A stretch of 64,000 nt of DNA from Alphaproteobacteria bacterium (GTDB lineage Bacteria > Pseudomonadota > Alphaproteobacteria > JAQWUY01): contig JAQWUY010000010.1 of NCBI GenBank assembly GCA_029250225.1, forward strand, positions 1 to 64,000. The letters run 5' to 3'. The notes beneath the pieces are model-generated. The model saw nothing but the letters and a program-made list of their open reading frames with translations. It did not search any database and had not been told where the DNA came from. Positions 18,197 through 27,711 of the stretch are shown here, piece after piece (within the stretch, counting starts at the first letter, position 1; each line of letters opens with the position of its first letter). A program made the translations under genes and the position numbers.

Positions 18197-19983
18197 TTTT
18201 TTATATGAAAGATGTATCGGCTGGATACACGAATGAACCTCTATTCAAACAAGTAAATATATTGTTGCATCGTGGTGATTGCTTTACATTAGTCGGCAAA
18301 AATGGAACTGGTAAATCAAGTTTATTTAATGTAATAGACAAAACCCTTGAAATAGAAAATGGCGAAATATTCCGTTTAGAGCCTCTAACCGTTACCCGCC
18401 TCGACCAAGATCCAAAAAATCCTAAAAAATCCATAACAGCATTACAATACGCTATGTCAATCGGAGATATGGAAAAATATAAAGTTGTCTCGTTATTAAA
18501 GGAATTAGGAATTAATCCTGAAATGGAAGCTTCCACAATGTCAGGTGGACAAATTCGCAAAACCTCGCTAGCTGGTGTAATTGCGTGTCAACCTGATATT
18601 TTATTGTTAGATGAACCAACAAACCACCTTGATTTAAATGCAATTGAGTGGTTAGAAAAAGAAATTAAATCGTTTAATGGTGCGGTAGTTGTAATATCCC
18701 ACGATCGTAGATTTTTAAGCAATGTATCAAATGGTGTATTCTGGCTAGAAGACCAAAGCGTAAAAATTTTAAATAAATCTTTTAAATATTTCGAACAATG
18801 GCAAGACGATGTATACGAACAAGAACAAAAAAAGTTTAATAAGTTACAACAACATATTAAACAAGAAGAAAGATATGCCCTGCGCGGTGTAACAGCAAGG
18901 CGAAAACGCAACCAAGCAAGATTGGAACGATTAAGTAGGCTTAGGCAAGAAAGAAAAAATAGAAAAAATCCACAACAAGCAACAATAATTGCAAGTGACA
19001 ATAAATCGGCTTCAAAAATGATATTTGAAACAAAAAATATCTCGAAAAAGTTTGGGGATACTGTAATATGCCAAGATTTTTCATTGCGAGTTTTAAAAGG
19101 CGATACTATCGGTATTGTTGGTGGAAATGGAACTGGTAAATCAACATTACTTAAATTATTGTTAAAACAAATCAATCCCGATAGCGGACAAATTCGCAAA
19201 GCAAAGCATCTTGAAATTGCCTATTTTGATCAATACCGCGAACAACTTGATCCAAAACTTACACCATTTGAATTACTAGGCAATGGTGGGCAATACATTA
19301 ATGTAAACGGCAAAGATATTCATATAGTTGGTTATTTAAAAAGATTTTTATTTACCTATGATGAAATTAAATCAAAAATCTCAACCCTATCAGGTGGACA
19401 AAAAAATAGATTATTACTAGCAAAAATATTGGCAAAACAATCTGATGTAATGATACTAGATGAACCAACAAATGATTTAGATATGGATACACTTGATGTA
19501 TTGGAAGATATGCTAGCCTCTTATAATGGTACATTGATAATAGTATCTCACGATCGTGATTTTGTTGGTAGATTATGCTCCGCACTGCTTGTGATGCAAG
19601 GCGGTGGAAAAATTACTGAAATAATTGGGGATTGGGATGATTACATTAGGCAACAAAAAAATGGAAATAGTGTAAAAAAACCATCTGCATTAAAAAAAGA
19701 AAAGGTAGAGTTATCTAGACCAGAACCATTACCGGCAAATGAAAAAAATCAAAAACTATCGCCAAAAGAACAACACGCATTAAAGAACTTGCCTTTGCAA
19801 ATTGACGAACTGAATAAAAATATTGATAAAATGAAAAAAATACTCCAAAATCAAAAATTATATACACAAGATGCTGAAACATTTAGTGCTGTTGCAAATG
19901 CACTTGCTACATCACAAGATACACTTAGTATTTTAGAAGAACAGTGGTTAAAATTGACAATTAAATCAGAACAGATGAAATGA
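18181..19983 (+). CDS. ABC-F family ATPase (Uup-like)
   Basis: A 600-residue protein with two ABC ATPase domains and no membrane segments, so it belongs to the ABC-F group acting on ribosomes or nucleic acids. Walker A motifs are GKNGTGKSS and GGNGTGKST, signatures are MSGGQIRKT and LSGGQKNRL, and Walker B motifs are ILLLDEPTNHLD and VMILDEPTNDLD. The arginine-rich linker between domains (about 235-270) and a C-terminal coiled coil (about 515-600, LPLQIDELNKNIDKMKK) match Uup. The start overlaps rlmN by 16 nt; Met-9 is an alternative. Confidence 0.88.
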   Translation: MAKEVIFYMKDVSAGYTNEPLFKQVNILLHRGDCFTLVGKNGTGKSSLFNVIDKTLEIENGEIFRLEPLTVTRLDQDPKNPKKSITALQYAMSIGDMEKYKVVSLLKELGINPEMEASTMSGGQIRKTSLAGVIACQPDILLLDEPTNHLDLNAIEWLEKEIKSFNGAVVVISHDRRFLSNVSNGVFWLEDQSVKILNKSFKYFEQWQDDVYEQEQKKFNKLQQHIKQEERYALRGVTARRKRNQARLERLSRLRQERKNRKNPQQATIIASDNKSASKMIFETKNISKKFGDTVICQDFSLRVLKGDTIGIVGGNGTGKSTLLKLLLKQINPDSGQIRKAKHLEIAYFDQYREQLDPKLTPFELLGNGGQYINVNGKDIHIVGYLKRFLFTYDEIKSKISTLSGGQKNRLLLAKILAKQSDVMILDEPTNDLDMDTLDVLEDMLASYNGTLIIVSHDRDFVGRLCSALLVMQGGGKITEIIGDWDDYIRQQKNGNSVKKPSALKKEKVELSRPEPLPANEKNQKLSPKEQHALKNLPLQIDELNKNIDKMKKILQNQKLYTQDAETFSAVANALATSQDTLSILEEQWLKLTIKSEQMK

Positions 19984-21338
19984 AATATACTAACACGAAC
20001 TTTATCAAACTAACATTTCCCCCTGTGCTTTTACAATTGATTGAGTTCGGCTCAATGTTTATTGATTCAGCTATGATTGGAAACTACGATCCTATTAGTT
20101 TTGGTGCAACTTCTCTGTCGGGAATGATTTTCTATTTTATATTTACATTATTTTTTGGAATTATGATGATGATTGGACCATTAATTGGTCAAGCAAGGGG
20201 TGCTAATAATAATGAATTAATCGCTAAAAATGTTAGCAGTGGTATTTGGATTGGTATAATATTTGCGATTATTTTATTCATTATATTTTCATATATAGTG
20301 GAAATAGTAGCTATATTTAATTTTTCTGATGACATAATAACTGTAATGCGAGATTTTATTGCGGGGAAAAAATACAGTGTATTAATATTTGTTGCAATGC
20401 CATTTAGATATTTTTTAGTTAACCAAGGAATATTTAGACAAATTATATTTTTAAGTATGATGGTATTTCCATTAAATATATTATTTAATTATGTATTTAT
20501 ATACGGTTATGGATTTATACCTGAAATGGGAATCTACGGAGCTGGAATTGCCACATCTATTTCTGTTATTATAAGCAGTGTATTATTATGCATATTTGCA
20601 AGTAATTATGCACAAAAGCAAGGTATAAAAATTTATCATAAATTTTTTAAGATAGATTTTCAAATATTTAAAAGAATATTAAAATATGGAATACCTACCG
20701 GTATTGCCCTAGGTCTTGAAACATTATTATTTACAACATCAAATATTTATGTAGCATACTTTGATAAATATTCAATTTCAGCATTTGCTGTTACATTTCA
20801 AATCTGGAATATATGTTATGCTATTGTACTTGGTTTTTCCGAAGGTGTGGCAATTTTAGTCGCTAAGTCAGCGGGCGAAAAAAACATAAATGATATTATT
20901 CAAATCATAAAACAAGCTGTTATTAAAATGGCAATTATATTGTTGTTATTGTGCTTATGGTATTATTATACATCAAATTATATATTCGAATTTATGCTAG
21001 ATACTAATAACTCTGCTTATCCAATGATAGTTAAAATTGCCGATGATTTAAAATATTTAATTATAGTTGCAATAATGGTTGAATGCACAGTACACTTACC
21101 AACAAAGCTACTACAAAGTATAAATGATACTAAATATATTCCAATAGCACAATTCATAGGATATATATTAATAGGTGTAAGTAGTGGATATATATTATGT
21201 TTTATATATGATTTTAAAAACGAAGGTATTTATATATCTATGATTTTAGGTATAATTACAACTTCGCTAATTTTAATTACAAGAATAATATATTCACTAA
21301 ACAAAAAACGAATATTTAAATATGTGGAAACAAAATGA
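19980..21338 (+). CDS. MATE-family efflux transporter
   Basis: A 452-residue integral membrane protein with about twelve hydrophobic helices in two similar halves, typical of MATE cation-coupled exporters. The N-terminal LPPVLLQ-like helix, the MIGPLIGQARGANN loop and the corresponding AILVAKSAGEKN loop in the second half mark the family. It overlaps the ABC-F stop by 4 nt and the amidase start by 4 nt. The substrate is unknown. Confidence 0.88.
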   Translation: MKYTNTNFIKLTFPPVLLQLIEFGSMFIDSAMIGNYDPISFGATSLSGMIFYFIFTLFFGIMMMIGPLIGQARGANNNELIAKNVSSGIWIGIIFAIILFIIFSYIVEIVAIFNFSDDIITVMRDFIAGKKYSVLIFVAMPFRYFLVNQGIFRQIIFLSMMVFPLNILFNYVFIYGYGFIPEMGIYGAGIATSISVIISSVLLCIFASNYAQKQGIKIYHKFFKIDFQIFKRILKYGIPTGIALGLETLLFTTSNIYVAYFDKYSISAFAVTFQIWNICYAIVLGFSEGVAILVAKSAGEKNINDIIQIIKQAVIKMAIILLLLCLWYYYTSNYIFEFMLDTNNSAYPMIVKIADDLKYLIIVAIMVECTVHLPTKLLQSINDTKYIPIAQFIGYILIGVSSGYILCFIYDFKNEGIYISMILGIITTSLILITRIIYSLNKKRIFKYVETK

Positions 21339-22006
21339 TAAACTTTATAGAAAAACCAAGTCCAAGTTACAACAGTCGTGGAAATTTTAAAATTGATAAA
21401 ATAATAATTCATTATACAGATATGCCATCTTGTGAAGCATCATTAGATCGTATGTGTGATAAAAAAAATGAAGTTTCAGCACATTACTTAATCGATACCG
21501 ACGGCACAATATACCATCTAGTAAACGAACAAGACCGAGCTTGGCACGCAGGTGTTGCATTATGGCAAGGCGACGATAATATAAATTCAACTAGCATAGG
21601 TATTGAACTAGAAAACAAAGGGCAACGATACGGATATGAAGATTTTCCAAATATACAAATAAATGCATTAATTGAATTAATCAAAGATATTAAAACAAGA
21701 TACAAAATTGCAAAACAAAATATATTGGGGCACAGCGATGTTGCTCCGGATCGTAAAATTGACCCAGATTATAAATTTCCTTGGAAAAAATTAGCTGAAC
21801 AGAATTTATGTATCGATCCAAAACCAACACATACAGACATAGATTTATTAGATTTGTTAGAAATGATAGGATATGATTTATCAAATACACAAAATGCCAT
21901 AAAAGCATTTCAACGACGATATCGCCCTAACAAAATTGATGGTATAGGTGATGATGAATGCACAGAACTTGCTATGGGAATTATACTAGAAACAGAGAAA
22001 ATATAG
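21335..22006 (+). CDS. N-acetylmuramoyl-L-alanine amidase (amidase_2 plus peptidoglycan-binding domain)
   Basis: A 223-residue amidase cutting between MurNAc and the stem peptide. The zinc site of the amidase_2 fold is visible: His26 in IIIHYTDM, the region NEQDRAWHAGVA, and GHSDVAPDRKIDPDYKFPW, which gives the second histidine and catalytic residues. A short C-terminal peptidoglycan-binding repeat follows (NAIKAFQRRYRPNKIDG). No signal peptide is evident, so it may act in the cytoplasm like AmpD, recycling muropeptides; an AmpG permease gene lies 2.8 kb away. Confidence 0.88.
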   Translation: MINFIEKPSPSYNSRGNFKIDKIIIHYTDMPSCEASLDRMCDKKNEVSAHYLIDTDGTIYHLVNEQDRAWHAGVALWQGDDNINSTSIGIELENKGQRYGYEDFPNIQINALIELIKDIKTRYKIAKQNILGHSDVAPDRKIDPDYKFPWKKLAEQNLCIDPKPTHTDIDLLDLLEMIGYDLSNTQNAIKAFQRRYRPNKIDGIGDDECTELAMGIILETEKI

Positions 22007-22022
22007 AATAAGATTTACTTTA

Positions 22023-23198
22023 TTAAATTTTTTCAATTTGTTTTGCATATAATAGGCAATCTTGTTTTTTCGGCTTGAAATTATTTGTAACCCACCACGC
22101 TTCAACTGCTTTTAATAAAGAGCCTAATTTTGCACCTTTTGGAACACCCAACTCAATTAAATCATTACCAGTAATTGGAAACTTTTGTTTTATGAAGTCA
22201 GTTCTTTGTGCAACAATTTTATAAAGTTTTTCATTTTTTAACAAGCTTGCCGATAAAACGATATGATAATCATAATAATATAAAAACTTATCTAGCATTT
22301 GTGGCGTAAATGTACGGTCTTTATATACTTTAAAAATATTTTGTATTGATTTTTTTTCTTTATTAGATAATTTCCAAACATTACAAATCGTTATAGCTGT
22401 GTCGTAGTTTCCATCACTAAGTGCAATAATTTTTGCGATATAATCATTGCTACTAGTCAATAATTTATTAAATAACGGTAATTCTGATTTTATAGGCATT
22501 GGAATTATTGATTGTAATATTCCTGTGTCTCGCATTTTATAAATTATACTTGTATTAAAGTTTTTAGATTGTAATATTTTAATCATCTCTTGCGATATTC
22601 TTTCAAAAGATAAATTTTTAATTAATGAGGAATTGTTTTTACATACCAAATATGTTTCTTCATCAATCTTAAATTCTGTTATAACAGCAAACCTAAATAA
22701 TCTTAGTATACGCAGTGCATCTTCTTTTATTCGTTTTTCTGCACTTCCTACAAATACTATTTTTTTGTTTTTCAAATCATCTAAACCATTATGATAATCA
22801 TATAATTTTCCGTCTTTATCAGCGTATATCGCATTAATCGTAAAATCTCGGCGAATACTATCTTCTTGCCAGTTATGCGTATACTCAACAACCGCTTTTC
22901 TACCATCTGTGGAAATATCTTTTCTCAGAGAAGTTATTTCAAATAAACTTTTATTTACTTTTACCGTAATTGTGCCAAAATCTATGCCCGTAGGAATTAC
23001 TTTTAATCCATCATCTTTAAAAATATTAGTAGCCTTATCCGGTAATATGTTGATTGATAAATCAATATCATTAACAGGTTCTTTTAATAAAATATTTCTT
23101 ATTGCACCGCCAACAATCCTTATTTCAGCATTATTTTTTGAAGCGATATCAAATAATATTTGTAAATCTTTATTTTTTGGTATTTTTATTTTATTCAT
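22023..23198 (-). CDS. cca: CCA tRNA nucleotidyltransferase
   Basis: A class II nucleotidyltransferase of 391 residues that adds or repairs the 3' CCA of tRNAs. The head domain has RIVGGAIRNILL and NDIDLSIN (the metal-binding D-x-D), then RRDFTINAIYAD and EDALRILRLFRFA. The C-terminal domain is the alphaproteobacterial type ending in GAKLGSLLKAVEAWW. Start overlaps the DUF1285 gene by 8 nt. Poly(A) polymerase is a related alternative, but the motif set and context favour CCA addition. Confidence 0.92.
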   Translation of the reverse strand: MNKIKIPKNKDLQILFDIASKNNAEIRIVGGAIRNILLKEPVNDIDLSINILPDKATNIFKDDGLKVIPTGIDFGTITVKVNKSLFEITSLRKDISTDGRKAVVEYTHNWQEDSIRRDFTINAIYADKDGKLYDYHNGLDDLKNKKIVFVGSAEKRIKEDALRILRLFRFAVITEFKIDEETYLVCKNNSSLIKNLSFERISQEMIKILQSKNFNTSIIYKMRDTGILQSIIPMPIKSELPLFNKLLTSSNDYIAKIIALSDGNYDTAITICNVWKLSNKEKKSIQNIFKVYKDRTFTPQMLDKFLYYYDYHIVLSASLLKNEKLYKIVAQRTDFIKQKFPITGNDLIELGVPKGAKLGSLLKAVEAWWVTNNFKPKKQDCLLYAKQIEKI

Positions 23199-23733
23199 TT
23201 ATTTTTCCCAAAGAAAATGATTCACCTTGTGATTTTATAACTAATTCATCGCCAACTAAATTAGCCTCGTTACACAATTGATAAAACACATTTCTATTTA
23301 ATCTTGCATGCAATCCATCACGAATATATACATACGGATTTGGCTCTTTCGTTTTTTTATCTGTTTCGACCCATATTTTATTATCAGAACCAGCAGTTAT
23401 CCACCAATCAAGAGTCGTTCTAAATTGTATAACTTGCCTATCAGTACCAGCATTTTTAATATCCATTTCCACAACAAAAAAAGGAGCATCTTCTACTTCT
23501 ATCTTGCCCTTTTCATTGGGTGTAACAAGCCAATACCCTTGCTCATCTTTTTGTAAAGCAACTGCGAACAATTGGCATAGTTTTTTTCGCCCAACCGGAG
23601 TACCCTTGTAAAACCAAGAGCCATCTTTCTTAATGACAAAATCAAACGAACCGCAACTATCAGGCCATTCAAAACCTGATAGTCCAGTCCCCTTTTCCAT
23701 CATTTCTTTAAGATCAGGCCTTGTCAAATTCAA
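23191..23733 (-). CDS. DUF1285 family protein
   Basis: A 180-residue cytoplasmic protein that matches the DUF1285 pattern: SCGSFDFVIKKDGSWFYKGTPVGR at the N-terminus, then VTPNEKGKIEVEDAPFFVVEM. The biochemical role of the family is unknown. It overlaps the PfkB kinase gene by 20 nt and cca by 8 nt; DUF1285 next to cca is a recurrent alphaproteobacterial arrangement. Confidence 0.85.
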   Translation of the reverse strand: MNLTRPDLKEMMEKGTGLSGFEWPDSCGSFDFVIKKDGSWFYKGTPVGRKKLCQLFAVALQKDEQGYWLVTPNEKGKIEVEDAPFFVVEMDIKNAGTDRQVIQFRTTLDWWITAGSDNKIWVETDKKTKEPNPYVYIRDGLHARLNRNVFYQLCNEANLVGDELVIKSQGESFSLGKINE

Positions 23734-24703
23734 TGTCCTTTATTAAATCTTTTGGATCTACCAATAATCTAGCCCCCATATGACTAATAACACTAGATGC
23801 TAGTCTTATACCAATTTCAAGACAATTATTAATACTGTATCCTTGTGATAATCCGTATAAAAATCCACCCGCGAATTGGTCACCTGCACCCGTTGTATCA
23901 ACAACATTTACAACCTTAGCATCAGCACTATACACTTGGTTATTTACACAACAAACAGCGCCTTTTTCACCTTTTGTAATTACTGCTGTATCAACAAATT
24001 TATTAATATTGTTAATACAATAATCTATGTCATCGTTTTGCATTAAATGCTTTATTTCTTCTTCATTGGCAAATAATATATCGACTTTATTTTTTACAAA
24101 ATCAAATAATTCAATTCTGTGTCTTTCCACAACAAATATATCAGATAATGTAAAAGCAATTTTTGTATTACTTGCTTTTAATGTAGTTCCTAATTTATCA
24201 AAACAATTCCTAGCATTATCAGAATCAAATAAATAACCCTCTAAATATATTATTTTTGCGTGTTCTAAATTATCAAAATCTAAATCTTTATCACTTAGTT
24301 CAACTGATGCGCCCAAATACGTTGCCATTGTTCTTTGCCCGTCTGGTGATACGATAACAGTACAATTACCAGATGGTGTTTGTGATTTATCACGTCCCAA
24401 AAAGTCGATGTTTAATTCATTCATATTTTTAACGAATGATTCACCCATTGTATCGTTACCAACACGGCCAATAAAAGCTGATTTACCACCCAACGCAGAA
24501 AATCCAGTCATTGAATTTGCAACTGAGCCACCACCTTTGATTTCAGTATCTACTAGTTTTTCAAAAATGTTTTTAGCAATTTGTGAATCAACAAGAGCCA
24601 TTGTCCCTTTTTCTAAATTATTCTCGGAAATAATTTCTTCTTCACATTTACCTAAACAATCCACCAATGCATTGCCTATTCCTAATAAATCATACTTCAT
24701 CAT
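23714..24703 (-). CDS. PfkB-family carbohydrate/nucleoside kinase (adenosine kinase-like)
   Basis: A ribokinase-fold kinase of 329 residues. The substrate-side motif GGSVANSMTGFSALGG and the catalytic C-terminal signature VDTTGAGDQFAGGFLYG, with the base aspartate, are intact. Length and the N-terminal GIGNALVDCLG resemble alphaproteobacterial adenosine kinases, so purine salvage is the best guess; ribokinase or fructokinase activity cannot be excluded. First gene of a three-gene minus-strand unit with DUF1285 and cca. Confidence 0.85.
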   Translation of the reverse strand: MMKYDLLGIGNALVDCLGKCEEEIISENNLEKGTMALVDSQIAKNIFEKLVDTEIKGGGSVANSMTGFSALGGKSAFIGRVGNDTMGESFVKNMNELNIDFLGRDKSQTPSGNCTVIVSPDGQRTMATYLGASVELSDKDLDFDNLEHAKIIYLEGYLFDSDNARNCFDKLGTTLKASNTKIAFTLSDIFVVERHRIELFDFVKNKVDILFANEEEIKHLMQNDDIDYCINNINKFVDTAVITKGEKGAVCCVNNQVYSADAKVVNVVDTTGAGDQFAGGFLYGLSQGYSINNCLEIGIRLASSVISHMGARLLVDPKDLIKDIEFDKA

Positions 24704-24801
24704 AAACCCTCTCGTTTTTACTTGATTTTTAAATGATAATATAATTATTATATTAAAAATTATTAAAGATAAACAATTAAATAATAATAAGGGAAAATAT
24801 T

Positions 24802-26085
24802 ATGTCTTTAAGTGCAAAAATCGAACAGATAATGTTAAAACCTAGAATATTAGTTATGTTAGTTCTAGGATTTTCAGCAGGTATTCCACTATTAATGGTT
24901 TTTTCTACGCTATCAGCTTGGTTAAAAGAAGCAGGCGTATCAAGGGCAGAAATAGGTTTCGCTAGTTGGGTGGGGCTTGCATATGGTTTCAAATATATAT
25001 GGTCACCGTTGGTTGATAAACTAAAAATTCCATATCTTACAAATTTACTAGGTCGCCGTCGTTCGTGGATGTTAATTTCCCAAATTGGTGTGATTATAGG
25101 GATAGTGGGTATGGCACATTCAGACCCTAAATACACATTAACTTATTCTATTATATTTGCTGTGGTTTTATCTTTTTGTTCGGCAACACAAGACATTGTA
25201 ATTGATGCATTTCGTATTGATAGCGGTGAACAAGACGAACAAGCAATTATGGCTGCCCTTTATGTTTATGGATACAGAGCGGCAATGTTATTAAGTGGTG
25301 CAGGTGTTTTATACCTTTCCGATACTGGGGCTGGTTATGATTATGAAGCTTGGAGAGCAGCATATACATATATGGCAATAACAATTTTACCGTGTACAAT
25401 GTTTGTATTGTTTTTTTTAAAAGAACCAAAAATAGAAATAAAAGAATACGAAAATATAAATGATTTTATTAATCAAGCATTTATTGAACCTTTCGCTGAT
25501 TTCTTTGAAAGATACGGTAGAAATTTCTTAATATTACTTGGAATTGCAATAACATTCCGTATCAGTGACATATTAATGTCAGTTATGGCAAACCCTTTTT
25601 ATTTAGAAATGGGTTTTACTAAAACAGAAATAGCATTTGCTGTAAAAACATTTGGTTTTTGGATGACAATTATTGGCCTTGGTGTCGGTGGTTTATTATT
25701 ATCATTAGTAGGAATGCGTAATACTTTAATATTTATCGCTTTATTAGCGGCAGGTTCAAATCTATTATTTTCTGTAATTAGTGTGATAGGAAATAATTTA
25801 AGTTTTCTTGTGTTTACTATTATGTTTGATAACCTAGCATCAGGTATGGCAGGAACTGTTTTTATTGCCTTTCTATCATCAATTGTAAACAAAGAGTACT
25901 CCGCAACTCAATATGCCCTATTATCATCACTTATTATTTTAATCCCAAAATTTATTGCTGGTTATTCAGGAGTTATCGTTGATAATATTGGTTATTTTTG
26001 GTTCTGGATATCTACTGCACTAGCCGGAATACCAGCTATAATATTAATTATTATGGGCTCAAAATTACTAAATATTAATAAATAA
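24802..26085 (+). CDS. ampG: AmpG-type muropeptide permease (MFS)
   Basis: A 427-residue major-facilitator protein with about twelve helices. The N-terminus (LMLVLGFSAGIPLLMVFSTLSAWLKEAGVSRAEIG) and the following SWVGLAYGFKYIWSPLVD are typical of AmpG, which imports GlcNAc-anhydroMurNAc peptides for wall recycling. LGRRRSWM is the conserved loop between helices 2 and 3. The gene stands alone, with AAGGGAAA before the start. Confidence 0.88.
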   Translation: MSLSAKIEQIMLKPRILVMLVLGFSAGIPLLMVFSTLSAWLKEAGVSRAEIGFASWVGLAYGFKYIWSPLVDKLKIPYLTNLLGRRRSWMLISQIGVIIGIVGMAHSDPKYTLTYSIIFAVVLSFCSATQDIVIDAFRIDSGEQDEQAIMAALYVYGYRAAMLLSGAGVLYLSDTGAGYDYEAWRAAYTYMAITILPCTMFVLFFLKEPKIEIKEYENINDFINQAFIEPFADFFERYGRNFLILLGIAITFRISDILMSVMANPFYLEMGFTKTEIAFAVKTFGFWMTIIGLGVGGLLLSLVGMRNTLIFIALLAAGSNLLFSVISVIGNNLSFLVFTIMFDNLASGMAGTVFIAFLSSIVNKEYSATQYALLSSLIILIPKFIAGYSGVIVDNIGYFWFWISTALAGIPAIILIIMGSKLLNINK

Positions 26086-26153
26086 TTGAAAAGTAAAATT
26101 TAATCTGTTATAAGAAATAAAAATAAAATCTTAATTTATAAAGGGTGAACAAA

Positions 26154-26678
26154 ATGAATCTTGATAAAATATCCGCAGGTCGTGATATACCTAATGATTT
26201 AAATGTAATAATTGAAATTCCAGAAGGTAGTAATGTAAAATACGAAATCGAAAAAGAAAGCGGTGCCGTAGTGGTTGACCGTTTCGTTGCAATGCCAATG
26301 TATTATCCTGCAAACTACGGATTTATCAATGAAACACTAGCTGATGATGGTGACCCAACAGATGTACTAGTAATAACTCCTCAACCAATTGCGCCAGGTT
26401 CAGTTATTCGTTGTCGTCCAATCGGTATCCTTAATATGGAAGATGAAAGCGGTATTGATGAAAAAGTTATCGCTGTTCCACATACAAAAGTATGTAAAAT
26501 ATATGACAATATAAAAGAAATGGAAGACTTGCCAAAACTATTAGTTGACCAAATTAAAGCTTTCTTTGAAACTTACAAAAACCTAGAAGATGACAAATGG
26601 GTTAAAGTTACTGGTTGGGAAAACTCAGAGTCTGCAAAACAAAAAATTAAAAGACACGCCAAACAATATAAAGGCTAA
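26154..26678 (+). CDS. ppa: Inorganic pyrophosphatase
   Basis: A soluble family I pyrophosphatase of 174 residues that drives biosynthesis by hydrolysing PPi. The signature [10 protein letters not shown] with its metal-binding aspartates and the surrounding [10 protein letters not shown] and [11 protein letters not shown] are complete. I chose the ATG at 26154, which has AAGGG 9 nt upstream; an in-frame GTG at 26145 is less likely. A strong terminator follows. Confidence 0.96.
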   Translation: MNLDKISAGRDIPNDLNVIIEIPEGSNVKYEIEKESGAVVVDRFVAMPMYYPANYGFINETLADDGDPTDVLVITPQPIAPGSVIRCRPIGILNMEDESGIDEKVIAVPHTKVCKIYDNIKEMEDLPKLLVDQIKAFFETYKNLEDDKWVKVTGWENSESAKQKIKRHAKQYKG

Positions 26679-26695
26679 TTTTTAATATCAAACCC

Positions 26696-26730
26696 AAAAA
26701 CCCCATAATTTAATTTATGGGGTTTTTTTT
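26696..26730 (+). terminator. Intrinsic terminator after ppa
   Basis: A CCCCATAA/TTATGGGG stem with a short AT loop is followed by eight T. It ends the ppa transcript and isolates it from the phage-derived lysis genes that follow. Confidence 0.88.
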
Positions 26731-26770
26731 ATTACCTATAAACAATTAATATAAAAAAGTTATTTTTTTG

Positions 26771-26799
26771 TTGACAAGATAAGAATAATATCCTATTTA
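26771..26799 (+). promoter_or_regulatory. Promoter of lysis cassette with shared 18-bp box
   Basis: TTGACA (26771-26776) and TATTTA (26794-26799) are separated by 17 nt, a near-ideal sigma-70 layout. Between and over the -10 lies ATAAGAATAATATCCTAT (26779-26796). The same box with one change (17 of 18) occurs on the minus strand at 37984-38001 before the capsid gene. The box keeps its sequence although its distance from the -35 differs by 2 nt, so it may be a binding site in its own right. Start of transcription would be near 26806. Confidence 0.72.
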
Positions 26800-26809
26800 T
26801 ATAAACAAT

Positions 26810-26860
26810 AAACACCACAAGTGTATTCAAAATATGGATTCACTTAGTGGTGTTTTTTTT
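26810..26860 (+). terminator. Leader terminator/attenuator before lysis cassette
   Basis: Starting about 4 nt after the expected transcription start, AAACACCAC and GTG (26810-26823) pair with CAC and GTGGTGTTT (26841-26855), with a small AA/TTA bulged section, and T continues to 26860. As an intrinsic terminator it would end transcription after about 55 nt, 56 nt before the first lysis gene. A separate terminator already closes ppa, so this one appears to act on its own promoter: an attenuator, or a very short RNA gene. Confidence 0.75.
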
Positions 26861-26916
26861 ATTTCAAAAAAATTAACAAGTCAAATAGCCTTAACTAACT
26901 AAGGAAGGAATAATTA

Positions 26917-27240
26917 ATGCAAATATTTAATGGAAATATAACATTTGGCACAGATGTAATAACGTGGATAGTATTTATTGAAATACCGATCTTTATTGCA
27001 TTTATGACATACATAATAAAACAAAAAGAGACAATGAATAAGAATATAGATTTAGTAAAAATAAATATGGAAAAAAGATATCGTTATTTAAATGAAAAGA
27101 TAAATAATTATAAATTGGAAGTAGCAAAAAAATACGCTTCGGTTTCATATTTAAAAGACGTAGAAAATCGCTTAACCAATCATTTAATTCGTATAGAAGA
27201 AAAACTAGATAATAAATTAACGAGGTTAGAAAATGAGTAA
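26917..27240 (+). CDS. Phage-type membrane-anchored coiled-coil protein of the lysis cassette
   Basis: This 107-residue protein has an N-terminal segment NITFGTDVITWIVF leading into a transmembrane helix (about residues 12-34), then a charged coiled coil with KLEVAKKYASVSYLKDVENRLTNHL. Proteins with this pattern (membrane helix, then YAS-x-x-YLKDVE-x-RL) accompany endolysin genes in alphaproteobacterial prophages; the recognition is from memory of the pattern, not a search. It overlaps the hydrolase gene by 8 nt. It may be a holin partner or spanin-like protein. A good ribosome site (AAGGAAGGAA) precedes the ATG, partly inside a small CCTTA/TAAGG hairpin. Confidence 0.7.
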   Translation: MQIFNGNITFGTDVITWIVFIEIPIFIAFMTYIIKQKETMNKNIDLVKINMEKRYRYLNEKINNYKLEVAKKYASVSYLKDVENRLTNHLIRIEEKLDNKLTRLENE

Positions 27241-27694
27241 TTTGGATTTATTTATGAAACAAGTTTCTGATAACGAAGAACAACAAAATCATATCGATAT
27301 TATGGCACGAACGATATGGGGTGAAGCAAGAGGCGAAGGATTAAAAGGTATGGAAGCTGTTGGTTTTGTCATAATGAATAGATATAAAATATCGAAAATT
27401 AAAGGTAAATTTTGGTGGGGTAATAACATTAGTGAAATATGTAAAAAGCCTTATCAATTTTCTTGTTGGAATAAAAAAGATGTAAATTACGAAAAATTAA
27501 TTAATTTAACAACTGATGATAAATTATTTACAACAGCAAAAAGAATCGCATCAAAACTAGTTCGTCTTAATAATAATCGTGATATAACAAATTGTGCTGA
27601 CCATTATCATACATTTAATACGAGACCGAATTGGCTTGATGTTGATAAAGTAGTTGCAAATATTGGCAATCATATTTTTTACAAACTATCATAA
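27233..27694 (+). CDS. SleB-type cell wall hydrolase (phage-like endolysin)
   Basis: A 153-residue hydrolase_2/SleB-family protein that would cut glycan strands of peptidoglycan. The core MARTIWGEARGEGLKGMEAVGFVIMNR contains the proposed catalytic glutamate, followed by CKKPYQFSCWN and the C-terminal NCADHYHTFNTRPNW. There is no signal peptide, so export would need a holin; a holin gene follows 17 nt later. GAGG lies 7 nt before the ATG inside the upstream gene. Unlike spore SleB it lacks a peptidoglycan-binding domain, as phage and gene-transfer-agent versions do. Confidence 0.88.
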   Translation: MSNLDLFMKQVSDNEEQQNHIDIMARTIWGEARGEGLKGMEAVGFVIMNRYKISKIKGKFWWGNNISEICKKPYQFSCWNKKDVNYEKLINLTTDDKLFTTAKRIASKLVRLNNNRDITNCADHYHTFNTRPNWLDVDKVVANIGNHIFYKLS

Positions 27695-27711
27695 ACTAGG
27701 GAAAACAAACA

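Noticed and set aside
18588-19199. 203-codon minus-strand open frame opposite the ABC-F gene
   Set aside because: Antisense shadow of a clear ABC-F protein with two intact ATPase domains.
21279-21296. A near copy of the shared promoter box (ACAAGAATAATATATTCA)
   Set aside because: It lies inside the MATE coding sequence, differs at several positions and has no promoter context. It shows that partial matches arise by chance in AT-rich DNA.
26679-26916. A possible transposon end or att site beside ppa
   Set aside because: The inverted repeats here are accounted for by two intrinsic terminators; no direct repeats or integrase were seen.
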